Source: Ahrensia sp. (GTDB lineage: Bacteria > Pseudomonadota > Alphaproteobacteria > Rhizobiales > Rhizobiaceae). From it: a stretch of DNA of 64,000 bases. Where the stretch lies: the NCBI GenBank assembly GCA_002698425.1, contig NZXU01000052.1, positions 1 to 64,000 on the forward strand, in the 5' to 3' direction. A model generated the notes under the pieces. The model saw only the letters and a program-made list of their open reading frames with translations, made no database searches and had not been told where the DNA came from. The position numbers were made by a program, and so were the translations under genes. Shown here in pieces: positions 34,889-43,312 of the stretch; the first letter of the stretch is position 1, and each line of letters opens with the position of its first letter.

Positions 34889-36235
34889 ATGTCAGCCGAG
34901 ATGCCCACCGCGCCGCGTCCGTCGCGCCCCTTCGAGGTGACCAACCGCATGGTCTTCGCCATCGCCGTGCCGATGACGCTGGCCTTCCTGACGACGCCGA
35001 TCCTCGGCATCGTCGACACGGCGGTGATCGGCCAGTTCGGCGACGCGGCGCTGATCGGCGGCCTCGCCGTCGGCGCGATCATCTTCGACATCGTCTTCAC
35101 GACGCTGAATTTCCTGCGCTCCGGCACCACCGGCTTCGTCGCACAGGCCGTGGGCCGCGAGGACGAGCGCGAACAGCAAGCCGTGTTCTGGCGCGCGATC
35201 ATCCTGGCCGCCGGGCTGGGGCTGGCGCTGCTGCTGCTGGCCTGGCCGATCCGCGAGCTCGGCATATTGCTGATGGATCCCGGCCCGGGCGTCGCCGAGG
35301 CGACGCGCACCTATGTGACGATCCGCATGTTTGCCGCGCCGTTCTCGCTGATCAATTATTCTGTGCTCGGCCTGCTGCTCGGACAGGGCAGGGCGGTGCC
35401 GGCGCTGCTGCTGCAGACGCTGCTGAACGGCATCAACATCGTCGGCTCGATTTACTTCGGGCTGCATCTCGGCTGGGCCGTCGAGGGCGTCGCCTTCGGC
35501 ACCATTCTCGGCGAGGCGACCGCCGCGATCGTCGGGTTCCTCTACATCATGCGCGGTTTCGACCGCGCCCATGCGCCGGCATGGAGCCATGTCTTCGAGC
35601 GGGTCGAATTCCTGCGCCTCGTCTCGGTCAATCGCGACATCATGATCCGCTCCTTCGCGCTGCTGGCGGGCTTTTCGCTGTTCACCCGCACCGGCGCGCA
35701 ATTCGGCGCGGTGGTGCTGGCGGGCAACGCTATCCTGATGAACTTCTTCATGATCGCCGGCTATTATCTCGACGGTTTCGCGACCGCCGCCGAGCAGATC
35801 GTCGGGCGCGCCATCGGCGCCAACCACCAGCCGGCCTTCTGGCGCGCGATCAAGCTCACCATCCTGTGGGGCTTCCTGCTCGCCGGCTTCACCAGCATCG
35901 TCGTGCTTCTCTTCGGCGGCCCGGTGATCGATATCATGACGACGGCGGAAGGGGTGCGCGGGACGGCGAAAGCCTACCTGCCCTGGGCCGCGCTGACGGC
36001 GGTGATGGGCGTCCTCGCATTCCAGATGGACGGCGTCTATATCGGCGCCACCTGGTCGCGCGACATGCGCAACATGATGCTCGCCTCCCTGGCGCTGATG
36101 GTGGCGCTGCTGTTTACGCTGGTTCCGGTCTTCGGCAATCACGGCCTGTGGTTTGCGCTGAATGCGTTTCTCGGCGCGCGGGGGCTGACGCTGCTGGCGA
36201 ACTTGCCGAGGAAGGCGCGGGGGGTGTTTGTGTGA
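34889..36235 (+). CDS. MATE family efflux transporter (DinF-like)
   Basis: Integral membrane protein of 448 residues with about twelve helices. N-terminal signature VTNRMVFAIAVPMTLAFLTTPILGIVDTAVIGQFGDAALIGGLAVG and FLRSGTTGFVAQAVGRED are typical of the DinF branch of MATE transporters. It is expected to export cationic drugs or metabolites using Na+ or H+. It ends directly against the convergent wHTH-TPR gene with no gap. Confidence 0.93.
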   Translation: MSAEMPTAPRPSRPFEVTNRMVFAIAVPMTLAFLTTPILGIVDTAVIGQFGDAALIGGLAVGAIIFDIVFTTLNFLRSGTTGFVAQAVGREDEREQQAVFWRAIILAAGLGLALLLLAWPIRELGILLMDPGPGVAEATRTYVTIRMFAAPFSLINYSVLGLLLGQGRAVPALLLQTLLNGINIVGSIYFGLHLGWAVEGVAFGTILGEATAAIVGFLYIMRGFDRAHAPAWSHVFERVEFLRLVSVNRDIMIRSFALLAGFSLFTRTGAQFGAVVLAGNAILMNFFMIAGYYLDGFATAAEQIVGRAIGANHQPAFWRAIKLTILWGFLLAGFTSIVVLLFGGPVIDIMTTAEGVRGTAKAYLPWAALTAVMGVLAFQMDGVYIGATWSRDMRNMMLASLALMVALLFTLVPVFGNHGLWFALNAFLGARGLTLLANLPRKARGVFV

Positions 36236-37837
36236 TCAGGCGGGTAGACCGCACCGCGCCAGCATGTCCGAAAAGTCCTCGAGCCTTTCAGGGGCCTTGT
36301 AGGGCCACAGATTTTCCAGCCGGCTGCACCGCAGTTCCGGGTCGAGGCTGAGGGCCACACGCACTTCGCCGGCGGCCGGGCCGGTCTCGCCGAGCCGCGT
36401 GAGCGCCGCCGCGTGCAACAGCCGCAATCCGCGATGGTTCGGGTCCCGGCGAATGCCTTCGACCGACGCCAGTCTCGCCTTGTCGAAATCGCCCGCGAGA
36501 TAATGCGCATGGCCGAGGGCCGAATAGTAGATCCGGTTGGCCCGGAACGGATTGTGACGCAGCGCCAGTTTCGATTGCTTTAGCGCTTCGTCGACATCGC
36601 CGTTCATGGCGAGGCAGTACGCAAAGATCATCCGTGAATCCGCATGGCTCGGATCGCTGGTAATCGCCTGAAAGCCGGAGCGGACCGCATTTTCGTGGTC
36701 GCGTCGCCACAACCGGATATCGCCCATGACCGAATGGGCCTTGGCCAGTCGCCGGTCGAGCTTCAGGGACGCCGTCGCGGTTTCGTAGGCGAGCGCGATG
36801 GCCTCGCGCTGGTTGTCGCACCACCCCTGGTTGCCCCGGTGGTTCTGCGCCCAGGCGAGACCCGCGAAGGCCGGCGCGAAGCGGTCGTCGAGGTCTATGG
36901 CGTTGCGGTACATCGCAATCGCGCGATCATTGTCGTCTTTGGTCATGTGCGAATGGTAATGATCGCCGCGCAGCACCCATTCATAGGCGTTGAGCTGATC
37001 CGCGCTCATCCGCAGCGCGCGACCGCGTTCGACCTGCGGCAGCTTCGTGGTGATCCGGTCGATCGTCTTCACGACGACGGTGTCGAGAAAGGCGAACACA
37101 TCCGACAATGCGCCCTGAAGGCGCTCCGCCCACACGAGGCGCAGGTCGAGCGCGTCGTGGAGCTGCACATTCAGCCTGAGGCGCTGGTTCACCGCGAAGA
37201 CATAGCCCTTCAGGACATAGCGGACGCCAAGCTGCCGCGCCACTTTGCGCAGGTTCTCTCCGCCGGCGGTCAGTCCCGCCGTGGCCGCCGGGGCTATGAC
37301 GAAGAGATTGCCGCTCCGCGCCAGTTCCGTGGCGATTTCCGAAGCGAGGCCGGAGGCGAAGAACTGCTCGGAAGCGCCCGTATCCGCCTGGAACGGAAAC
37401 ACCGCGATCGCCGGCCCCATGAAACCTGTCGATCCGGCCCCCAGAAAATCCGCCGGCGCTTCTGCCGCCTCCGCCCATTCGCCAGGCTCCGTATTGTCTC
37501 CTTCGCCTGGCTGGCGGGCCAGCGCCTCGACCGGCCCGACAAAGCGGAACCCGACCTTGCGAAGCGTGCGGATGAACCGCTGGTCGCGGCCGTTGTCGCC
37601 GATCGCCGCGCGCGCGGAACTGATCCGGCTCAGGACGGTCGCGTCCGAAACCAGCCGGCCGTTCCAGACCACCTCGATCAGCTCATCGATGCCGACGGCG
37701 CGGTCGCTGTTGGCGATCAAATGCACCAGAAGATGAAAGACCTGGGGCTCCAGACGTTGCGGCTTGCCCCCGCGCAGAAGTTCTCCACGGCGCAAGTCGA
37801 TCTCGAAACCGTCGGACCGATAGACTGTGAAGCTCAT
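36236..37837 (-). CDS. Winged-helix (OmpR/CadC-type) regulator with adenylate-cyclase-like and TPR regions
   Basis: Protein of 533 residues. An OmpR/PhoB-type winged helix spans residues 1-105 (FEIDLRRGELLRGGKPQRLEPQVFHLLVHLIANSDRAVGIDELIEVVWNGRLVSDATVLSRI, FIRTLRKVGFRFVG). The middle (AIAVFPFQADTGASEQFFASGLASEIATELAR, VRYVLKGYVFAVNQRLRLNVQLHDA) is the TolB-like sensor module that follows such domains. TPRs occupy the C-terminal third (AIAMYRNAIDLDDRFAPAFAGLAWAQN). No transmembrane helix. The ATG at 37837 starts the wHTH. A cytosolic one-component regulator of unknown signal; it diverges from the hydrolase-like gene, a possible target. Confidence 0.87.
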   Translation of the reverse strand: MSFTVYRSDGFEIDLRRGELLRGGKPQRLEPQVFHLLVHLIANSDRAVGIDELIEVVWNGRLVSDATVLSRISSARAAIGDNGRDQRFIRTLRKVGFRFVGPVEALARQPGEGDNTEPGEWAEAAEAPADFLGAGSTGFMGPAIAVFPFQADTGASEQFFASGLASEIATELARSGNLFVIAPAATAGLTAGGENLRKVARQLGVRYVLKGYVFAVNQRLRLNVQLHDALDLRLVWAERLQGALSDVFAFLDTVVVKTIDRITTKLPQVERGRALRMSADQLNAYEWVLRGDHYHSHMTKDDNDRAIAMYRNAIDLDDRFAPAFAGLAWAQNHRGNQGWCDNQREAIALAYETATASLKLDRRLAKAHSVMGDIRLWRRDHENAVRSGFQAITSDPSHADSRMIFAYCLAMNGDVDEALKQSKLALRHNPFRANRIYYSALGHAHYLAGDFDKARLASVEGIRRDPNHRGLRLLHAAALTRLGETGPAAGEVRVALSLDPELRCSRLENLWPYKAPERLEDFSDMLARCGLPA

Positions 37838-38013
37838 GATCGCCGCCTCGGCTGAACCCCGATGATCCCGTTGTACCGTCGAACCATGACGAAAACTCAA
37901 GGTTTCCTCAAGGTAACAGGAAAAGCCGATTGCTAATTTCAGGCCGATGGTTGGCGTCCCGCCAACGGGCGCTTCGGCTCGATGTCGGCGCCGTCGCACC
38001 GGAGGATCACGAA

Positions 38014-38913
38014 ATGCTCTGCAATCGAACCCTTTCCGCCGTTCTCATGCTGTCGCTCGTCCCGCTCCTATCGCAGGCTGCGGCCGCGAAGACTTACCGG
38101 CAGGTCGATTTCCGAAGCGCCGACACGCAGCCGACCTCGCTGCAGCTCAAACGCGCCGAGGTGCAGGACGGTCCGCTTGGCCGGCCGGGCGACACGCTGA
38201 CGGGTTTCCTGAGGGTTCCGGACGGCGACGGGCCGTTTCCCGCGGCGATATTGCTGCATGGCTGCGAGGGCATAAAAGCCTTCCAGCAGGATTGGGCGGC
38301 CTATCTGACTGCGCAGGGCTATGTCACGCTCCTCGTCGACAGTTTCTCCGCGCGTGGCCAGAGGGACCCGATTTGCGACAAGGTGAGCACCGAGAAGCGG
38401 TCGAAACTGGTCTCCGGCCGGGTATTCGATGCTTTCGGCGCGCTCGACTATCTCGCGCAGCAGCCCTTTGTCGCGCCGGACCGGATCGCGGGCCTCGCCT
38501 GGACCCGGGAATCCGGGATCAGCCTGACCAACGACGACAGCGTCTCGCAATTCTTCGACAGGAAGTTCGCCGCCTCGGTCCAGTTCTATCCCGAATGCCG
38601 GTCGACGAAGCCCGGCGGCCAATTCCATGCGCCGTTGCTGCTGCTGCTTCCCGGCGAAAATGACTGGGCGGTCTACGGCGACTGCACTGGGCTCGCCGAA
38701 AACTCCTCCGGAGTGAAGCCGGTCGTCAAACGCCTCGAAGGCGCCCGTTACGGTTTCGACGATCCCGCTTTCCAGCCCGAAACGGTGATGCCGGAGTGGG
38801 AAAACATCTACAAGACGCCGCCGAAAGGCGTGACGGTCGCCTATAGCCAACCCGCGGCGGAAGCGGCGCGAGACGACGTGGTGGAGTTTCTCGCCGACTC
38901 GCTTCGGGAGTGA
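38014..38913 (+). CDS. Dienelactone hydrolase-like secreted protein with degenerate catalytic triad
   Basis: Alpha/beta-hydrolase-fold protein of 299 residues with a signal peptide (LCNRTLSAVLMLSLVPLLSQAAAA). Fold landmarks are FPAAILLHGCEGIKAFQQDWAAYLTAQGYVTLLVDSF and HAPLLLLLPGENDWAVYGDC. The nucleophile elbow, normally GWSxGG, reads AGLAWTRESG; the usual AYHGFD histidine reads ARYGFDD. Only the acidic residue (END) is intact, so the enzyme may be inactive or use other residues. GGAGG at 38001-38005 sets the ATG at 38014. Confidence 0.82.
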   Translation: MLCNRTLSAVLMLSLVPLLSQAAAAKTYRQVDFRSADTQPTSLQLKRAEVQDGPLGRPGDTLTGFLRVPDGDGPFPAAILLHGCEGIKAFQQDWAAYLTAQGYVTLLVDSFSARGQRDPICDKVSTEKRSKLVSGRVFDAFGALDYLAQQPFVAPDRIAGLAWTRESGISLTNDDSVSQFFDRKFAASVQFYPECRSTKPGGQFHAPLLLLLPGENDWAVYGDCTGLAENSSGVKPVVKRLEGARYGFDDPAFQPETVMPEWENIYKTPPKGVTVAYSQPAAEAARDDVVEFLADSLRE

Positions 38914-38914
38914 A

Positions 38915-38937
38915 GGGGCGGCGCGTGGCGCCGCCCC
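38915..38937. terminator. GC-rich stem-loop between convergent genes
   Basis: A perfect 9-bp stem GGGGCGGCG / CGCCGCCCC with a 5-base loop lies exactly between the two convergent genes. There is no T-run, so it may be a bidirectional, Rho-assisted or barrier hairpin. Confidence 0.5.
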
Positions 38938-38940
38938 TGA

Positions 38941-40776
38941 TCACGCCGGCCGCTTCGGCTTGCGGTCCTTGCGTTTCGGCGCGGGGCCGCGGTCGGCGGG
39001 CGGGCCCTTGTGTTTATGGCCCGGCTTGCCGCCCTTCTTGAATTTCGGTTTCCCGTCGCCCGGTTTCGCATCTCTGGGCTTCGCATCCCTCGGCTTTCCT
39101 CGCGGCTCATCCGCCGGGGCGATGGCGACGCCTCTCTCGATGGTTCCGGCCTGGCTGATTCGCTCGGCGAAGCTGGCGGCCTTGTCGGCGGAAATCTCGA
39201 ACCGGGTTTCGGCGGCGTCGATCCGGATCGCGCCGACATCGCGTTTGGTCACGCCGCCAGCGTTGCAGATCATCGGCAGTAGGAATTTCGGATCGGCGCG
39301 GTGCTTGCGCCCGAGCGAGATGGTGAACCAGACGCCGCCCTGCATGTCGGGGCGCGGCTCGCGCACCCGCGGCTGTTCGTCGGCGGAGCGGCGGTCGCGT
39401 TTGGACCGCTTGTCCTGCAAGGCCTCGGCGGGAAGCGGCAGCAAATCCTCCGGGATCGGCCGGGCCGACAGCTGCTGACGCAGGAACGCCGCGGCGATGC
39501 GCTCGGGCCCGACCTTGTCCAGCAACTCGGCGACGAATTCCGCTTCCTGCCCGGACGGCTCGGCGGCCGAGACGGCGGCGTCGAGGATCTGGCGGCGGTA
39601 GCGCGCCTCGATCTCGGCGATGCCGGGGGCGGCGCGCATGGTCGCCGTCAGTTTCGCCATGGCGAGGACGCGATGCGCCGCGCCACGCCTGTGTTCCGGA
39701 ACGATGAGCACGCAGACGCCCTTGCGCCCGGCGCGGCCGGTCCGGCCGGAACGGTGCAGCAGGGTCTCCGGGTTGCTCGGCACGTCGGCATGGACCACGA
39801 GGTCGAGGTTCGGAAGGTCGATGCCGCGCGCCGCGACATCGGTCGCCACGCAAACGCGGGCGCGCCCGTCGCGCATGGATTGCAGCGCATTGGACCGCTC
39901 CGATTGCGCCATCTCGCCCGAAAGCGAAACGACGGAGAAGCCGCGATTGGCGAGCCGCGCCGTCAGATGGCGCACCGCTTCGCGCGTGTGGCAGAACACC
40001 AGCGCGCTTCTGGAGTCGGAATCGAGTAGCGCATTGATGATGGCGTGTTCCCGCTCGTCGCGGCGTACCAGCATCAGCTGATATTCGATGTCCGCATGCT
40101 GTTCGGTGGCTGCGACCGTCTCGACCCGCACCGCGTTGTTCTGCACGGTCCTGGCCAGTTCGGCGATGCCGCGCCGCACCGTCGCCGAAAACAGCAGGGT
40201 CCGGCGCTCTTCCGGCGCCGCGCCGAGGATGAATTCCAGATCGTCGCGAAAGCCGAGATCCAGCATCTCGTCGGCCTCGTCGAGCACCACCGCGCGGATG
40301 GCGCCGAGATCGAGCGCGCCCCGAGTGATGTGGTCGCGCAGGCGTCCGGGCGTACCGACGACGAGATGCGCACCGCGTTGCAGCGCCCGGCGTTCGGTGC
40401 GCATGTCCATGCCGCCGACGCAGGTCGCGATCCTGATCTCGGCCGTTGCGTAGAGCCATTCGAGTTCGCGCTGCACCTGGATGGCCAGTTCGCGCGTCGG
40501 CGCGATGACAAGGCCGAGCGGCGCGGCGGCCGCATCGAAACGCTCGGCGCTACCCAGCAGCGTCGACGCGATCGCGATGCCGAAGGCGACCGTCTTGCCG
40601 GAGCCGGTCTGCGCGGAGACCAGCAGGTCGGCCTCGCCATGCTCCTCGTTGGTCATCGCCTGCTGGACCGGCGTCAGCTGATCGTAGCCCTTCTGCGCCA
40701 GGGCGGCGGCGAGGGAGGGATGGATGGCGGTATTTTGGGAAGTCGGGTTCGGGTCGGCACTCAACGTGATGGTCAC
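38941..40776 (-). CDS. DEAD-box RNA helicase with DbpA-type RNA-binding domain
   Basis: RNA helicase of 611 residues. Motifs: Q motif (YDQLTPVQQAM), AQTGSGKT, PTRELA, DEADEMLD, SAT, ARGIDLPNLDLVVHAD and HRSGRTGRAG. A DbpA-type RRM follows (WFTISLGRKHRADPKFLLPMICNAGGVTKRDVGAIRID), then a Lys/Pro/Gly-rich tail that is likely disordered. DbpA uses its RRM to bind 23S rRNA during large-subunit assembly; this protein is a likely counterpart. The start is a GTG at 40776 (VTITLSADPN). Confidence 0.92.
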   Translation of the reverse strand: MTITLSADPNPTSQNTAIHPSLAAALAQKGYDQLTPVQQAMTNEEHGEADLLVSAQTGSGKTVAFGIAIASTLLGSAERFDAAAAPLGLVIAPTRELAIQVQRELEWLYATAEIRIATCVGGMDMRTERRALQRGAHLVVGTPGRLRDHITRGALDLGAIRAVVLDEADEMLDLGFRDDLEFILGAAPEERRTLLFSATVRRGIAELARTVQNNAVRVETVAATEQHADIEYQLMLVRRDEREHAIINALLDSDSRSALVFCHTREAVRHLTARLANRGFSVVSLSGEMAQSERSNALQSMRDGRARVCVATDVAARGIDLPNLDLVVHADVPSNPETLLHRSGRTGRAGRKGVCVLIVPEHRRGAAHRVLAMAKLTATMRAAPGIAEIEARYRRQILDAAVSAAEPSGQEAEFVAELLDKVGPERIAAAFLRQQLSARPIPEDLLPLPAEALQDKRSKRDRRSADEQPRVREPRPDMQGGVWFTISLGRKHRADPKFLLPMICNAGGVTKRDVGAIRIDAAETRFEISADKAASFAERISQAGTIERGVAIAPADEPRGKPRDAKPRDAKPGDGKPKFKKGGKPGHKHKGPPADRGPAPKRKDRKPKRPA

Positions 40777-40874
40777 TTTCTCTGAAAGGCGCGCACTATC
40801 ACGTTGCGCGCGCTTTGGGCAGCGATTGTTGCGATCGGTTGACCTGAAAGTGGAACGCGTTGGCTATCGGCCAA

Positions 40875-41969
40875 TCACGCCGGAATAGGCTTCGCCGCCC
40901 AGTCCTGCGCCTTCGTATCGCGCAGATCCGCAATCGCCGCCGCTCCGCGTCTGTCGAGCGCGGCGGACAGGTCCCGGGTGATCTCGTTGGCGATGCCGGG
41001 GCCGCGATAGATCATGCCGGTATAGAGCTGCACGAGGTCCGCGCCGGCCTCGATCTTGGCGAGCGCGGTCGCGCCGCTGTCCACCCCGCCGACGCCGATC
41101 AGCGTCTTCAGCGGGCCGAGCCGCAGCCTCGTCTTGGCGAGCACGATGGTGGAGCGATCGAAAACCGGCCGGCCCGACAATCCGCCGGCCTCGCCGGGGT
41201 CGCGCCCGATCCCGGCGCGCGACAGCGTCGTGTTGGAGACGATCATTCCGTCGAGGCCCTTGTCCAGGACCTCGGCGACGATGTCGTCGAGCCCGTCCTC
41301 GGTGATGTCCGGCGCGATCTTCAGGAACACCGGCACGACTCGCTTGTGGGTCTCCTCCTCCTCGCGCCGCGCCTCGGCGAGGCGCGTCAGCAAGTCGGCC
41401 AGCTGTGCGCGGCCCTGCAGATCGCGCAGGCCCGGCGTGTTGGGCGAGGAGATATTGACGGTGAAATAGTCGGCCAGCGTGTAGAAGCGGTGCAGCCCCG
41501 TCACGTAGTCGGCGATGCGGTCCTCGGCGTCCTTGTTGGCGCCGATATTGACGCCGAGGAGCCCGTGGCCGCGCCGCGCGACCAACCGGTCGAAGGCAGC
41601 GTCATGGCCCTCATTGTTGAAACCGAGCCGGTTGATGACGGCATGGTCGGCGGGAAGCCGGAAGATGCGCGGGCGCGGATTGCCGGGCTGCGGCTTCGGT
41701 GTCGTCGTGCCGATTTCCGCGAAGCCGAAGCCGATGGCGACCAACTCGTCCGGCACCTCGGCGTTCTTGTCGAAGCCGGCGGCGACACCGACCGGGTTGG
41801 CGAAGGTCAGCCCCGCCGTCGTCACGGAGAGACGCGGATCGGGCCTTGCCGCGCGCACCGGCAGGACGCCGGTCTTCAGCCCCGCGATCGCCATGCGATG
41901 CGCCGTCTCCGGCTCGAAGCGGAAGGCCAGCCACTGACCGGCGCAGGACAGGATCGATGCGGGATTCAT
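40875..41969 (-). CDS. pyrD: Quinone-dependent dihydroorotate dehydrogenase (class 2)
   Basis: Class 2 PyrD of 364 residues. Oxidises dihydroorotate to orotate with FMN and passes electrons to quinone at the inner membrane. N-terminal amphipathic helix (ILSCAGQWLAFRFEPETAHRMAI) as in membrane-associated class 2 enzymes. Motifs: NPVGVAAGFDKNAEVP, INRLGFNNEGHD, FTVNISSPNTPGLRDLQ (catalytic Ser), IVSNTT, IGVGGVDSGATALAKIEAGADLVQLYTGMIYRGP. Its ATG overlaps the DUF952 stop by four bases (ATGA). Confidence 0.97.
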   Translation of the reverse strand: MNPASILSCAGQWLAFRFEPETAHRMAIAGLKTGVLPVRAARPDPRLSVTTAGLTFANPVGVAAGFDKNAEVPDELVAIGFGFAEIGTTTPKPQPGNPRPRIFRLPADHAVINRLGFNNEGHDAAFDRLVARRGHGLLGVNIGANKDAEDRIADYVTGLHRFYTLADYFTVNISSPNTPGLRDLQGRAQLADLLTRLAEARREEEETHKRVVPVFLKIAPDITEDGLDDIVAEVLDKGLDGMIVSNTTLSRAGIGRDPGEAGGLSGRPVFDRSTIVLAKTRLRLGPLKTLIGVGGVDSGATALAKIEAGADLVQLYTGMIYRGPGIANEITRDLSAALDRRGAAAIADLRDTKAQDWAAKPIPA

Positions 41970-42313
41970 CCCTCGATCTCCGGAAAGATGTGCGCGCCGT
42001 CCTCGCCGAGCGGCAAGTCCTTCACCCAGATCGCCGCCGCGAGATCGAGCGGCTTGTAGAGATGCGGGAACAGCGCGCCGCCGCGCGACACCTCCCATTT
42101 CAGGTCGCCGCCGAAATCCTTCGTGTCGACGGCGACCAGCAGGAGGTTGTCCTGCCCGGCGAAGTGTTTCGCCGCTGTCTCGCGCATCTGGTCGCCGGTG
42201 GAGAAGTGGATGAAGCCGTCGGCGATATCGATCGGCGCGCCGGCGAACGCGCCCGCCTTTTCGGCCTCGGCCCATTGGTCGCGCGTGGCGATCTTGTAGA
42301 TGATCCGGTCCAT
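41966..42313 (-). CDS. DUF952 domain-containing protein
   Basis: Protein of 115 residues: MDRIIYKIATRDQWAEAEKAGAFAGAPIDIADGFIHFSTGDQMRETAAKHFAGQDNLLLVAVDT, a near-complete DUF952 signature (IHxS and VDxxxF elements). The stop overlaps the pyrD start, and the pairing DUF952-pyrD is common in Hyphomicrobiales. Biochemical function unknown. Confidence 0.9.
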   Translation of the reverse strand: MDRIIYKIATRDQWAEAEKAGAFAGAPIDIADGFIHFSTGDQMRETAAKHFAGQDNLLLVAVDTKDFGGDLKWEVSRGGALFPHLYKPLDLAAAIWVKDLPLGEDGAHIFPEIEG

Positions 42314-42470
42314 GCTTGCTGAATAGTGCCGGCGCCCTGTGGAGGAAAGCCATGAACCGCGAAACGGACAGGATTCTTGCAAGGCTACGGCGAACTGTCG
42401 CAATTCGCGCCGAATTATCTGCTATGGCAGGCAAAAGGGACGCCGACATGACGCAAGAGGATTTGACGCG

Positions 42471-42881
42471 ATGAGACTGACCTGCCGCGAATTCGCCGCC
42501 ACGGTGCTGCTCGCCCCGCTGCTCGCCGCCGCCCCGGCATCCGCCGAAACCGGCCGTTACGTGATGGAAAAGACCGCGGAGGGCTATGTCCGCATGGACA
42601 CCGCCACCGGCGAAATGTCGATCTGCGCGGAAAAGAGCGGCCAGCTCGTCTGCAAGCTCGCCGCCGACGAGCGCGCCGCCTTCCAGGATGCGCTCGACCG
42701 GCTCGAGGAACGCGTCTCGCGCCTCGAGGAGAAGGCGGACCGCACGCTGGCCGTGCCGAGCGAGGAGGAATTCGACGAGGGGCTCGACCGCATGGAGAAG
42801 TTCTTCCGCCGTTTCCTCGGCATCATCGAGGAACAGGAAAAGCGCGAAAACGGCGGCGGCATGCTGCCCGACCGGACCTGA
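42471..42881 (+). CDS. Periplasmic coiled-coil protein of unknown function
   Basis: Protein of 136 residues with a signal peptide (MRLTCREFAATVLLAPLLAAAPASA). Two cysteines (SICAEKSGQLVCKL) could form a disulfide in the mature part; then a coiled coil (FQDALDRLEERVSRLEEKADRTL) and a charged tail. I do not recognise a domain. Found before tRNA-Phe. AGAGG lies upstream of the ATG at 42471. Confidence 0.7.
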   Translation: MRLTCREFAATVLLAPLLAAAPASAETGRYVMEKTAEGYVRMDTATGEMSICAEKSGQLVCKLAADERAAFQDALDRLEERVSRLEEKADRTLAVPSEEEFDEGLDRMEKFFRRFLGIIEEQEKRENGGGMLPDRT

Positions 42882-43004
42882 AGTCGGTCTCCGGCGGGAT
42901 CGGGAAATTGGCGCTTGCCAGCGCAAAATCACATGCTATAACCCGCGCACTTTCCGGCGGCGCAGCCCCGGAACGTGCCTTCACGACGATTGTCTGAAGT
43001 GTTT

Positions 43005-43079
43005 GCCCGGGTAGCTCAGGGGTAGAGCAGCGGATTGAAAATCCGCGTGTCGGTGGTTCAAATCCGCCCCCGGGCACCA
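43005..43079 (+). tRNA. tRNA-Phe (GAA)
   Basis: A 75-base cloverleaf with acceptor stem GCCCGGG / CCCGGGC, D-arm AGCTCAGGGGTAGAGC, anticodon arm with GAA at 43037-43039, T-arm GGTTCAAATCC, and an encoded CCA end (43077-43079). The GAA anticodon reads Phe codons. Confidence 0.97.
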
Positions 43080-43194
43080 CCAAACCCGACATCCGCAGTA
43101 TTCGTTTGCGCCGCACGCTGTCCATCCTGTGGATAGGGCAGGCTTGTCTGTTGATAAAACTTCCGATTTTCGCGCCTTCGAATCATTCGACATT

Positions 43195-43210
43195 GATTTG
43201 AATTCAAATC
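43195..43210. promoter_or_regulatory. 16-bp perfect palindrome upstream of the autotransporter
   Basis: GATTTGAATTCAAATC is an exact palindrome in an AT-rich patch 103 bases upstream of the autotransporter start and 116 bases after tRNA-Phe. It could be an operator; no regulator is identified. Confidence 0.4.
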
Positions 43211-43312
43211 GTGACCAACCTGCTGGCGAGGGTGGACGTTTTGATTCGACATGCTGTTGCCGAGTGTCGGCCTGCTGTGATTGCTGAACGGGGAGGTGCT
43301 GCGGGCGGATCA

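Noticed and set aside
43005..43210. tRNA-Phe as an integration site for a mobile element
   Set aside because: No integrase and no repeat of the tRNA 3' end were found in the downstream sequence.
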